Source: UBA8949 sp942493365
GTDB lineage: Bacteria > Bacillota > Clostridia > Saccharofermentanales > UBA5734
Reading direction: 5' to 3'
Assembly (NCBI GenBank): GCA_942493365.1
Contig: OW818697.1
Span: 62,001-126,000 of the forward strand
DNA length: 64,000 nucleotides
Under the pieces are notes generated by a model. That model was given only the letters and a program-made list of their open reading frames with translations. It made no database searches and was not told where the DNA came from. The stretch's first letter is position 1; each line of letters begins with the position of its first letter. This document shows, one piece after another, positions 9,141-15,651 of this stretch. The position numbers were made by a program, and so were the translations under genes.

Positions 9141-10564
9141 AGCGTTGGCCCCTGCAAATACCACAAGTCATTAAAGATATCTTTGCGAATGGCCGTAAAA
9201 ACCTGATTCAAATCGTCCTGGCTACCGGCGGTAAATACAGCATCACTGGTTGCGCCGCATGCCGCTGCAATATTGTCGACGCTGGCAAGATCCGATGCCA
9301 AGGAGGAAAAGCCGATGACATAGACCTTGGCAAAAGGTTCGTTTTTGGCATCTTTCGCCTTGATCAGCGCGCCGATCGCATTGACGTAAGCGGTGCCTTT
9401 GGCATCAAGCGACGAGCCGTTACCGACAATTTGCCCCGTGCTGCTGAAGGGATCTGTTCGGTCCAGATAACCGGAATTGACATTGCCATCGTTGAAAAAA
9501 TAATTGCGGTTGCTGTTGCTGATAACACTGCCAAAGGTCGTCACACCATCGACCAGGATGATGACGTAATTCTGTGCCTTGGCGCCAGTTGCATCCAGCC
9601 TGTTGTTTTTGAGATTCCAGTAGGCTCTTCTCAGTCCATCGCCGGTGTTCGTCCCGCCGTCCGCGGTCAAATTGGCGATCAGGCTTTTGAGGCTGGCGGT
9701 ACTGTTGCTGGCATTGTAAAAGGAACTCGGATTGTTGGCCGTCGTTTCAAACGGCACAAGGTTGATATCGATGTTTTCTTCTTGCGCAAAAGCGTCAATC
9801 AACGTATTGGCTTCGGTTTTCAAGATCGACAACCGCGTTGGCACCCTGCCTTCTTGACCGCTCATGTTCCAGGCCATGCTGCCTGAGGTGTCTAGAACCA
9901 TCGAAACATGGCCGACAACACTGCGGCCTCGCGGCTGTAGTTTGAAAGCGATGGCATAGGCGGGGTCTAACGCGGTCGACATGTCGATGACCTGCAGGGA
10001 ATTTCGGGCTTCAACCTCCGACGTGATTGTCAGTTGGGCGCGCGGTTTGCCATTGCTGTCAACACTGCCGACAGGGATTGTATCAATTGTGAACTGCAGC
10101 AGGCTGTCTTCATACTCGGGGTTGATCTTTTTAAAGGAAAACTGGTAGGATACATCGGCGCTGCCCGTCATCAGGACTGTTCTGTTGTGCGAATTGGTCG
10201 CGGGGTTGTAGACATATCTGACAATCTCGTTACCGATGACGGCTGGCCTTCCGCCTTCGGACGGTTTGATAACGACGTTGTTAATACCGATGTAGTCCCA
10301 TTCAGCGCAAAGATTATCTGCCCTGAAACTTGACTTGGGGATGGTAAAGACAGCAGTTGAATAACGAATGATTTTACTGGTCTCGGCCAACACCATGCGG
10401 GTTGAGAATTGCAGCGAGTATTCGTTCTGAATGACCTTGGTGGTATTGGTGACAAAAAGAATGATGGTGCCCGACAAGAGCCCGACGATACCGACCAGCA
10501 GCATGGCGACCACGAGTTCGATAATGGTTATGCCTGATTTACTGGTATGTGTCCTGTTCTTCAA
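9137..10564 (-). CDS. Modular minor pilin with von Willebrand factor A domain
   Basis: A 475-residue prepilin-like protein. The type III signal SGITIIEL places the processing Gly at residue 11 and Glu at mature +5, followed by one hydrophobic helix. A pilin-like region of about 200 residues is followed by a vWA domain from about residue 215. Its MIDAS motif DTSGSM is at 225-230, with a Thr-containing GGTNTGDG loop and VDGVTT downstream, so metal-dependent adhesion should be intact. It resembles PilB of S. sanguinis and replaces the separate PilY1 adhesin of Gram-negative pili with a fused one. The stop overlaps the lectin-pilin start, so the two are made together. Tip location is inferred. 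Confidence 0.87.
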   Translation of the reverse strand: MKNRTHTSKSGITIIELVVAMLLVGIVGLLSGTIILFVTNTTKVIQNEYSLQFSTRMVLAETSKIIRYSTAVFTIPKSSFRADNLCAEWDYIGINNVVIKPSEGGRPAVIGNEIVRYVYNPATNSHNRTVLMTGSADVSYQFSFKKINPEYEDSLLQFTIDTIPVGSVDSNGKPRAQLTITSEVEARNSLQVIDMSTALDPAYAIAFKLQPRGRSVVGHVSMVLDTSGSMAWNMSGQEGRVPTRLSILKTEANTLIDAFAQEENIDINLVPFETTANNPSSFYNASNSTASLKSLIANLTADGGTNTGDGLRRAYWNLKNNRLDATGAKAQNYVIILVDGVTTFGSVISNSNRNYFFNDGNVNSGYLDRTDPFSSTGQIVGNGSSLDAKGTAYVNAIGALIKAKDAKNEPFAKVYVIGFSSLASDLASVDNIAAACGATSDAVFTAGSQDDLNQVFTAIRKDIFNDLWYLQGPTL

Positions 10565-10578
10565 ATCGTCACCTGCTC

Positions 10579-11037
10579 TCAGGATTTCTTTTGAATGATG
10601 GGGTTGGAATATAGAAAATGCAGCCAGACCGTACTGGATACACTCGATCCCGTCAACGTTGATGTCGACCCAATAATGATCCAGCGATCTTCATCGACCG
10701 TTTCCGAACTGATGGTCAGGTTGACTTCGCCTTGCTCAAGCGTAAGCGTTTCAGTAAAGGAGGCCGACGCGTTCTTGAACATGATCTCATAGGGCTGGTT
10801 CTCGTCCACAGCTCCTGTACCTTCCTGCAGCAAAGCTGTATAGCACAGTTCCGAACCTGACAGGGCAAGATAATAAGCCTGCAGCTGACGTTCCTGTGCT
10901 TTGGCTTGCGCAAGGTTGCTTAAGGAAAGATTGAACACTAGCAGCGAAAAGATGGAGACCACGGCCAGGATAATAATAACAAAGGTCAGTGTGGCACCGG
11001 TCTTGTTCATTTTGAGGCTGGTCATTGTAATATTCAT
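10579..11037 (-). CDS. Minor pilin, PilX/GspK-like
   Basis: A 152-residue protein with a short basic leader, Gly14, and then a hydrophobic segment (ATLTFVIIILAVVSIF). The residue at mature position 5 is Phe rather than Glu. Missing Glu5 is a feature of GspK-like tip subunits, which cap a pseudopilus because they cannot recruit a further subunit. The remaining part is a small domain with a single long helix (AQAKAQERQLQAYYLALSGSE) as in PilX proteins. It is first in the three-gene operon. Three in-frame ATGs lie close together (11037, 11025, 11010), so the exact start is unsure. No pilus motor or major pilin gene is in the window. Confidence 0.75.
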   Translation of the reverse strand: MNITMTSLKMNKTGATLTFVIIILAVVSIFSLLVFNLSLSNLAQAKAQERQLQAYYLALSGSELCYTALLQEGTGAVDENQPYEIMFKNASASFTETLTLEQGEVNLTISSETVDEDRWIIIGSTSTLTGSSVSSTVWLHFLYSNPIIQKKS

Positions 11038-11108
11038 ATCCTTTATACTCGGCTCATCTTCCGGCTGAATGGCAGCAGCCTGGCTGTTTGTGTTTGTTGG
11101 TAGCTTAT

Positions 11109-11138
11109 AGTATATACCTCCAATAATTTGGCTGTCAA
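11109..11138 (-). promoter_or_regulatory. Promoter of the minor pilin operon
   Basis: On the minus strand a consensus TTGACA (11133-11138) is followed 18 bases later by TATACT (11109-11114). This predicts a start about 65 bases upstream of the PilX-like gene, with an AAAGGAT ribosome binding site near the first ATG. The matches point to the housekeeping sigma factor. Bases 11139-11250 hold nothing else that I recognise. Confidence 0.6.
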
Positions 11139-11250
11139 TTGAGACCCCCTATTCGTCTTATTACGGTAACATTTTTGTTATCTATATATAAGCATATTAT
11201 TGCTTTGCAGTGGCATTATCTGTTTTTAAGCAATTTTGCCGCCCCCCCGC

Positions 11251-11279
11251 TTGCTTTTTTGTGATTGATATGATAAGAT
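11251..11279 (+). promoter_or_regulatory. Likely promoter of rpmB
   Basis: TTGCTT (11251-11256) and TAAGAT (11274-11279) are 17 bases apart, which would give a leader of about 35 bases before the rpmB start. Only moderate consensus matches. Confidence 0.4.
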
Positions 11280-11321
11280 TTCATCTGCGCGTTTGAAACA
11301 AGACGCAAGGAGGTGTACAAC

Positions 11322-11519
11322 ATGGCGAAGTGTGATATCTGCCAGAAAGATATGCTTTTCGGCAGGAAAATCAGCATTACCCGTTCACAGGTTTCACGTC
11401 GGGCTTTGACCAAACAGAAGCCCAATGTTCACAGTGTCCGGGTCGTAGTTGATGGAACTCCCTCGACCAAGCATGTCTGCACCAGGTGCCTCCGTTCCGG
11501 CGCGGTCAAGAGGGCCTGA
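11322..11519 (+). CDS. rpmB: Large ribosomal subunit protein bL28
   Basis: A 65-residue ribosomal protein with a strong AAGGAGGTG site nine bases before the ATG at 11322. It is the zinc-ribbon form, with CDIC near the N-terminus and CTRC near the C-terminus, each a CxxC pair. It has the family signatures GRKISITRSQVSRR and a central basic stretch. It stands alone as a single-gene transcription unit with its own promoter and terminator, which is common for rpmB in Firmicutes. Confidence 0.96.
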   Translation: MAKCDICQKDMLFGRKISITRSQVSRRALTKQKPNVHSVRVVVDGTPSTKHVCTRCLRSGAVKRA

Positions 11520-11540
11520 TCAGGTTTTAGCAGTATGCAA

Positions 11541-11572
11541 AAAAGAGCTGTCCGTCGGGCAGCTTTTTTTAT
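11541..11572. terminator. Rho-independent terminator, probably bidirectional
   Basis: An eight-base-pair stem, AGCTGTCC (11546-11553) with GGGCAGCT (11557-11564) around a short loop, is flanked by an A run on the left and a T run on the right. It follows rpmB on the plus strand. Read on the minus strand it also ends in T residues, so it may also terminate the convergent operon that ends at 11578. Confidence 0.85.
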
Positions 11573-11577
11573 TTCGT

Positions 11578-12723
11578 TCAATACAGTCGCCGCACGAACA
11601 AGATTCGCTTCTGCAGGTCTTTGTCCATCGTCAGATCGATCAGCTTGACGACCGACTGCCCGACCCGAGCATAAAGAACCTGATCGGTTTTTACGCAAAT
11701 GGCCATGTCGACTGGCGTTGGCGAACTGCCCGTCTTGTCGGTCAGAAAAATCAGATCGCCTGGCTTAATGTCATCAATTTTGTATCGACCCGTGTCCGGG
11801 TCAACTTCGAGCTCAACAGGCTGGCCGCTGGCCGCCAGATCGGCAATCTGCCGCGGCAGACTCAAGCCGTTGACAGCGCCTGCCAAACGGGCAATGCCGG
11901 GCGTTGAGATACCGTAGATCGATTGTCCGTTGGGCAGGACGGTAACCTGATTGAAGGCCAGCGCGGTGGTGCAGAAATATTTGGCGTCGGCGTCGACCTT
12001 GATGGTGCCGGTAGATTGCATCAGGATGACCCCATTGTCACCGATCCAACCAAACCCACCCCCCGGTAAAATGACGCGTGAAATGCCATTGCCGCGATAG
12101 TCAGCGTACAAAACCGTTCCCATCGGCACCTCGACCAGCAAAGTGCCCTGGCTGGCGTCAGACAGGATTCGCTTGGTCGTTTCGACAATCACCAGTTTCC
12201 ACTGGAAAAGGTCGGGCTCGATCGAGTCACGACTGTCAACAAGATCATCGGTTTTCATGTATCCTTCGCTGCCATCAGCCAGTCGAACCTGGACAAAGCC
12301 ATAACCGCAATCCTTGTTGATAACCTGCACAGGCTCGTTGTAAAGCGTTTGCGTCACACGATCCGCCTTCAAATCGGCGACTTCGAAAACATCGGCTACC
12401 GGTCGGTTCACGGCCCAGGTATTTTCATCGTACAAAAGGCTGTGCTGCTCCTGATTCAGCTCCTGTCCGTTGTTCATCCAGACCTGAATGCGGACAATCA
12501 GCGCCGGCACACCCCAGAAGATCAGCGCGACGATCAAAAGCAGGGCGGTCAAAGGGATCAGCCAGCCCGGCAGACCCAGGCGCTTTTTCTCGACATAGAC
12601 ACTTTTGTTGACCAGATCCCAGTTGACCTCAACGCTTTTGGGCGCGACAAAACCGGTCTTTTTTTGACGCCGTGGTGGTTTGCTGTCCTGAGGTCCCGCT
12701 TTGAAGAAATTCGAGTTACTCAT
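11578..12723 (-). CDS. Membrane-anchored SH3b protein with degenerate NlpC/P60-like domain
   Basis: A 381-residue protein with a basic cytoplasmic N-terminus, one transmembrane helix at about 53-75, two SH3b-like modules (about 105-162 and 185-236) and a C-terminal region that follows the NlpC/P60 pattern (about 245-381). Spacing landmarks of that fold remain: GLSLPRQIADLAASG and IKPGDLIFL. The catalytic Cys position reads STPG and the His position reads PVDMAICV, so Cys is Thr or Ser and His is Asp. It should therefore lack peptidase activity and may bind peptidoglycan or regulate an active enzyme. It is last in the dnaD-dnaI-acpS operon, overlapping acpS by eight bases. The domain call is by eye and moderately sure. 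Confidence 0.6.
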   Translation of the reverse strand: MSNSNFFKAGPQDSKPPRRQKKTGFVAPKSVEVNWDLVNKSVYVEKKRLGLPGWLIPLTALLLIVALIFWGVPALIVRIQVWMNNGQELNQEQHSLLYDENTWAVNRPVADVFEVADLKADRVTQTLYNEPVQVINKDCGYGFVQVRLADGSEGYMKTDDLVDSRDSIEPDLFQWKLVIVETTKRILSDASQGTLLVEVPMGTVLYADYRGNGISRVILPGGGFGWIGDNGVILMQSTGTIKVDADAKYFCTTALAFNQVTVLPNGQSIYGISTPGIARLAGAVNGLSLPRQIADLAASGQPVELEVDPDTGRYKIDDIKPGDLIFLTDKTGSSPTPVDMAICVKTDQVLYARVGQSVVKLIDLTMDKDLQKRILFVRRLY

Positions 12724-13162
12724 GCTTCACGTCCCGATTGTCCGGCAGGCTGCAGGTCATGACGCAGAAAGCCAAAGCGTGTGATTTTTCATGGGTCAGG
12801 CTGATGGCGATCGACTGGCCGCCCAGTTGCTCGAAAACAAGATGGGCTGCTCCGTTCAAGGCGATGACCGGGGCACCATCAGGTAGCCGTCGGACCACGA
12901 TGTCGGTCCAGATAACACCGCAGCGGCCGATGCCGGTGCCCAGTGCCTTGCTGACGGCCTCCTTGGCCGCAAACCGCGCCGCCAGTGACGCTGCGCCGGC
13001 TGCGGTCATGCGGCCGTCCGGCAGACAGTCGGTCTGTTCGGACGGCGCGTAAATGCGATCCAGAAACGCCTGGCCCGATCGCGTGATGGCACGGTTGATG
13101 CGGCTAATGGCGACCATGTCGGTCCCACAGCGAATGTCTTGATTTGTCGCTTGCTCCTTCAT
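12716..13162 (-). CDS. acpS: Holo-[acyl-carrier-protein] synthase
   Basis: A 148-residue enzyme that transfers 4'-phosphopantetheine from CoA to the serine of acyl carrier protein. Signatures are GTDMVAISRI near the N-terminus, with the magnesium-binding Asp, and RFAAKEAVSKALGTG, with the catalytic Glu and Lys. The downstream SISLTHEKSHALAF is also typical. It is slightly longer than usual (about 120-130 residues) because of an insertion around PDGRMTAAGAA. It sits between the DnaI-like gene and the degenerate NlpC/P60 gene in one minus-strand operon. Confidence 0.95.
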   Translation of the reverse strand: MKEQATNQDIRCGTDMVAISRINRAITRSGQAFLDRIYAPSEQTDCLPDGRMTAAGAASLAARFAAKEAVSKALGTGIGRCGVIWTDIVVRRLPDGAPVIALNGAAHLVFEQLGGQSIAISLTHEKSHALAFCVMTCSLPDNRDVKHE

Positions 13163-13168
13163 GTCTCG

Positions 13169-14179
13169 TCAGCCCTTTCGGCGAAGTTTCTGCAGAATGC
13201 GGATGTCTTCACCAAAGAATCGCTGAATGGCAAAGTCGCCGCCGAGCCGACTGAGCAGCCGCTCGTCGTAGGTATCGCGCAGGGTCAGCGGATCGGCATT
13301 GCTGGAGATGATGGTCTTGAGCCCGGGGCCGGATCGGCCGTCAATCACGGTCAGCAAATCAGCATAGCGAGCAGCCGCGCCGGCTTCGGTGCCTAAATCA
13401 TCGATCAGCAGGAGCTCGCAGTTCATCAGACTGTCATGCAGCGCAGTCGCTTTTTCGAAACGAATGTCATCGGGATTGAAGGAGGCCAGCAGCGTCCGAT
13501 GCTCCTGGATGCTTTCAAACAGCCGCGGCGCAGGCATATAAAGAACCGAGCGTCCCTGTTCCAACAATTCGTGCGCGATGCAGGCCATCATAAAAGTTTT
13601 GCCGGTGCCAGGTTTACCAACAAAAAGCAAGTTGCGGGTTTCCGGCAATTCGAAATCGCGGACAAAACGCTGACAGGCTTGGCGCAGACCGATCATCTGC
13701 TTGCGCGGTGAGAGCTCTGACTGATATCGGGCTTTGTCGGGTTCGTCGGGGAAAAGCTTTTCATCAAACTGATCAAAAGACAGCCCGTCCAGAGCTCGCA
13801 GGTTGGCATTGGCCGACAGCAATGGGATGAGAACCTTGCGGTAACAGGAGCAACGCTCCCGGCCGCGCATGCCGGTGTCCTGGCAAAGCGGGCAGGTGTA
13901 GGCGATCAGGTCATAGGCCGGATCAATGCCCGAGGCGGCAATCAGCTCCTGTCGCTGCTGGGTCAGTTTGGCTTTTTCGGCTGCGGCGCGCCGCGGTCGA
14001 CCCGGTTCAATGGTCTCCAGCAGGAGGTCAGCGCCAGCGGAGGCGATGCCACGATCCAGCTCAGCCAGCTCAGGCCAACGGGTGTGAAAATCGGCTACGC
14101 GACGATCGCGGGCCTGTTCGGCGGCAAAGCGCCGTTGTTCATATTCGAGCGCCACTGCCCTGGCAACGGTTATCTGCAT
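13169..14179 (-). CDS. DnaI/DnaC-like helicase loader ATPase
   Basis: A 336-residue AAA+ protein. An N-terminal helical region is followed by a zinc-binding segment (CPLCQDTG with a downstream CSC), as in Bacillus DnaI. The ATPase core has Walker A GKPGTGKT, Walker B LLLIDDLG and a C-terminal sensor/arginine-finger region, SRLGG. DnaI loads the replicative helicase DnaB/DnaC at origins and restart sites. The immediate upstream partner is a DnaD/DnaB-type protein with a five-base gap, the classic primosome pairing. An IstB transposition ATPase is unlikely because no transposase is nearby. Confidence 0.88.
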   Translation of the reverse strand: MQITVARAVALEYEQRRFAAEQARDRRVADFHTRWPELAELDRGIASAGADLLLETIEPGRPRRAAAEKAKLTQQRQELIAASGIDPAYDLIAYTCPLCQDTGMRGRERCSCYRKVLIPLLSANANLRALDGLSFDQFDEKLFPDEPDKARYQSELSPRKQMIGLRQACQRFVRDFELPETRNLLFVGKPGTGKTFMMACIAHELLEQGRSVLYMPAPRLFESIQEHRTLLASFNPDDIRFEKATALHDSLMNCELLLIDDLGTEAGAAARYADLLTVIDGRSGPGLKTIISSNADPLTLRDTYDERLLSRLGGDFAIQRFFGEDIRILQKLRRKG

Positions 14180-14184
14180 AGCGA

Positions 14185-15207
14185 TCAGCTCCTTTCGGTC
14201 GCATTTTCATCTGTCACCACGACGTCTTCGTAGAGGCTCTCCAGAAACTCGCTGCTGTATTCGCGCTGATCGAAGTTGCCGATGTTGACTGCTTTGCTAC
14301 CGGTGCTGCCACCAGAAAAAACCCGGTTGGCCCCCGCGCCGTTGCGGGTAGCTTTGGCCGTTTCGTAGGCGGTCACAGCGGCGACGTCGCGCAGTTGGTG
14401 CGAGAACCATTCCTCGAGAATGCGGTCAATAATTTCGAGATTGGGATTGGTCAGGCGCGTAGTCTTGCGCAGCGCCAAATCGATAATCTCAAAGTCGTAG
14501 CCCATTTTCTCAATCCAACGGGTCACGATTTCGTCGTCGTATTCGGTCATCTGGCGACGCAGCTTTTTGCCGATTTTCTTGCTGGCCTTGCTGACCAGAT
14601 CGTGGGCCACAAAGTAGGCGTTGAGGTCGCTGTAGCTAACAATGCCGCGCGACGACCAGTTGTCAGCGACCTTGCCGATGTAGGCCTTACTATCCAGTTT
14701 GTTGCGGCGGGCGCATTCCTGAAAAAGCGCGTAGATGACCTCGGGGTCAAAATGGTAACGGTCAAACCAGGAATCGATCTCACCGTACCAGGAGGGTGAC
14801 ATCAGGCCCTGAAAGAAGGTCTTGGCGATATCGGCCAGCAGTTTTTCCCGCACGCCGTACTTGGCCTGCGCGGCCGCCACCTCGGTCGGCAACGATGCGG
14901 TCTTGGGCCGATAGGATTTTTCAATTTCCGCGGCCTTAATGTCGAGAATTTCCAGCCCTCGATCACGGATCATGATCAGATCACGGGTCGCCAGCTCCAG
15001 CATGGCTGCGCGGATGCCGTCCTCGTCGACGCCCAGTCGGCGCGCCAAATCTTGCTCGCTGACGTTGCGCTTCGAACGGCAAGCCAGCAAAATGTAGATG
15101 TATAGCTTTACCGCCAGACCGCTGAGGTCGGGCAGAAACTCGGTGATGAATATGTCAGGCACCAGGGTGTCGGACAGGAGTAGTTTTCTGCTTTCGTCTA
15201 TTTGCAT
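14185..15207 (-). CDS. DnaD-like primosome protein
   Basis: A 340-residue protein with an N-terminal winged-helix region (EQDLARRLGVDEDGIRAAM) and two C-terminal DnaD/DnaB_2-type modules, one around FFQGLMSPSWYGEIDSWF and one around VTRWIEKMGYDFEIIDLAL. In low-GC Gram-positives such proteins remodel DNA and recruit the helicase with DnaI. ATG at 15207 with GGAGG nine bases upstream. Its 5' leader contains fifteen heptanucleotide repeats (15225-15329) between promoter and ribosome binding site, so expression may depend on that array. Confidence 0.88.
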   Translation of the reverse strand: MQIDESRKLLLSDTLVPDIFITEFLPDLSGLAVKLYIYILLACRSKRNVSEQDLARRLGVDEDGIRAAMLELATRDLIMIRDRGLEILDIKAAEIEKSYRPKTASLPTEVAAAQAKYGVREKLLADIAKTFFQGLMSPSWYGEIDSWFDRYHFDPEVIYALFQECARRNKLDSKAYIGKVADNWSSRGIVSYSDLNAYFVAHDLVSKASKKIGKKLRRQMTEYDDEIVTRWIEKMGYDFEIIDLALRKTTRLTNPNLEIIDRILEEWFSHQLRDVAAVTAYETAKATRNGAGANRVFSGGSTGSKAVNIGNFDQREYSSEFLESLYEDVVVTDENATERS

Positions 15208-15224
15208 GAGGCCTCCGAGAATTC

Positions 15225-15329
15225 AACGAACAGGTAACAGGTAACAACGAACAGATAACAGGTAACAACGAACAGCGAACAACGAACAACGAACAACGAA
15301 TAACGAATAACGAACAACGAACAACGAAC
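15225..15329. repeat. Array of 15 heptanucleotide repeats
   Basis: Fifteen uninterrupted 7-base units fill exactly 105 bases, with consensus AACGAAC on the plus strand (GTTCGTT in the dnaD transcript). Variants are AGGTAAC, AGATAAC, AGCGAAC and AACGAAT. The phase never slips. The array ends 17 bases before the dnaD start codon and lies downstream of a likely promoter, so it would be in the mRNA leader. Related arrays lie at 15532-15625, 22509-22536 and 22583-22610. Confidence 0.9.
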
Positions 15330-15387
15330 AACTGCGGATGTGAGTCTTGTATTATCCAATTGATTTTGACATAAGGTCAACGCACAC

Positions 15388-15396
15388 ATTATAGCA
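15388..15396 (-). promoter_or_regulatory. Extended -10 promoter for dnaD operon
   Basis: The minus strand reads TGCTATAAT, an extended -10 box, about 180 bases upstream of dnaD. A second weaker candidate just downstream is TTGACC with GATAAT 18 bases later. Bases 15397-15511 show no gene or other feature. Confidence 0.45.
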
Positions 15397-15511
15397 TGGT
15401 TGTATGTTGTTGTGAGATGCGATCTTGAGTTGTCCCGATGCAGTCTGACCAAAACTCATCGGGTTTGAAAGGGCCTGCTGCATCACTGCCGCAAGCTCTT
15501 TCAATGTTTTC

Positions 15512-15651
15512 AGGATTTTCATTCCGCAACTTTTCGTTTTTCGTTTTTCGCTGAAAAGGCGGCGTGCCGACTTTTCATAGGATTTTCATTCCGAAACTGT
15601 TCGTTGTTCGTTGTTAGCTGTTCGCTGAAAAGTCGGCGTGCCGCCTTTTCA
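15512..15651. repeat. Two tandem copies of a 70-base unit with heptamers and hairpin
   Basis: Two direct copies begin AGGATTTTCATTCCG (15512 and 15580). Each continues with two to four heptamers of the TTCGTTN family, then TTCGCTG, then a hairpin of 11-base arms (GAAAAGNCGGC and GCCGNCTTTTC) around GT. In copy 1 the left arm has G and the right arm has A at the variable position; copy 2 has T and C. The second hairpin overlaps the PFOR stop codon region. The tails after the hairpins are not U-rich on either strand, so they are poor rho-independent terminators. Confidence 0.8.

Noticed and set aside
13169..14179. IstB transposition helper
   Set aside because: The zinc-type N-terminal motif and the adjacent DnaD-like gene point to a DnaI-type helicase loader, and no IstA-like transposase is present.
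15222..15331. CRISPR array at the heptamer repeats
   Set aside because: Units are 7 bases without spacers, and no cas genes are nearby.
15198..15452. Minus-strand reading frame full of SLFVVRCSLFV-like repeats
   Set aside because: It is only the translation of the heptanucleotide array; the repeat unit is 7 bases, so the peptide periodicity is an artefact, and the dnaD leader explains the region.
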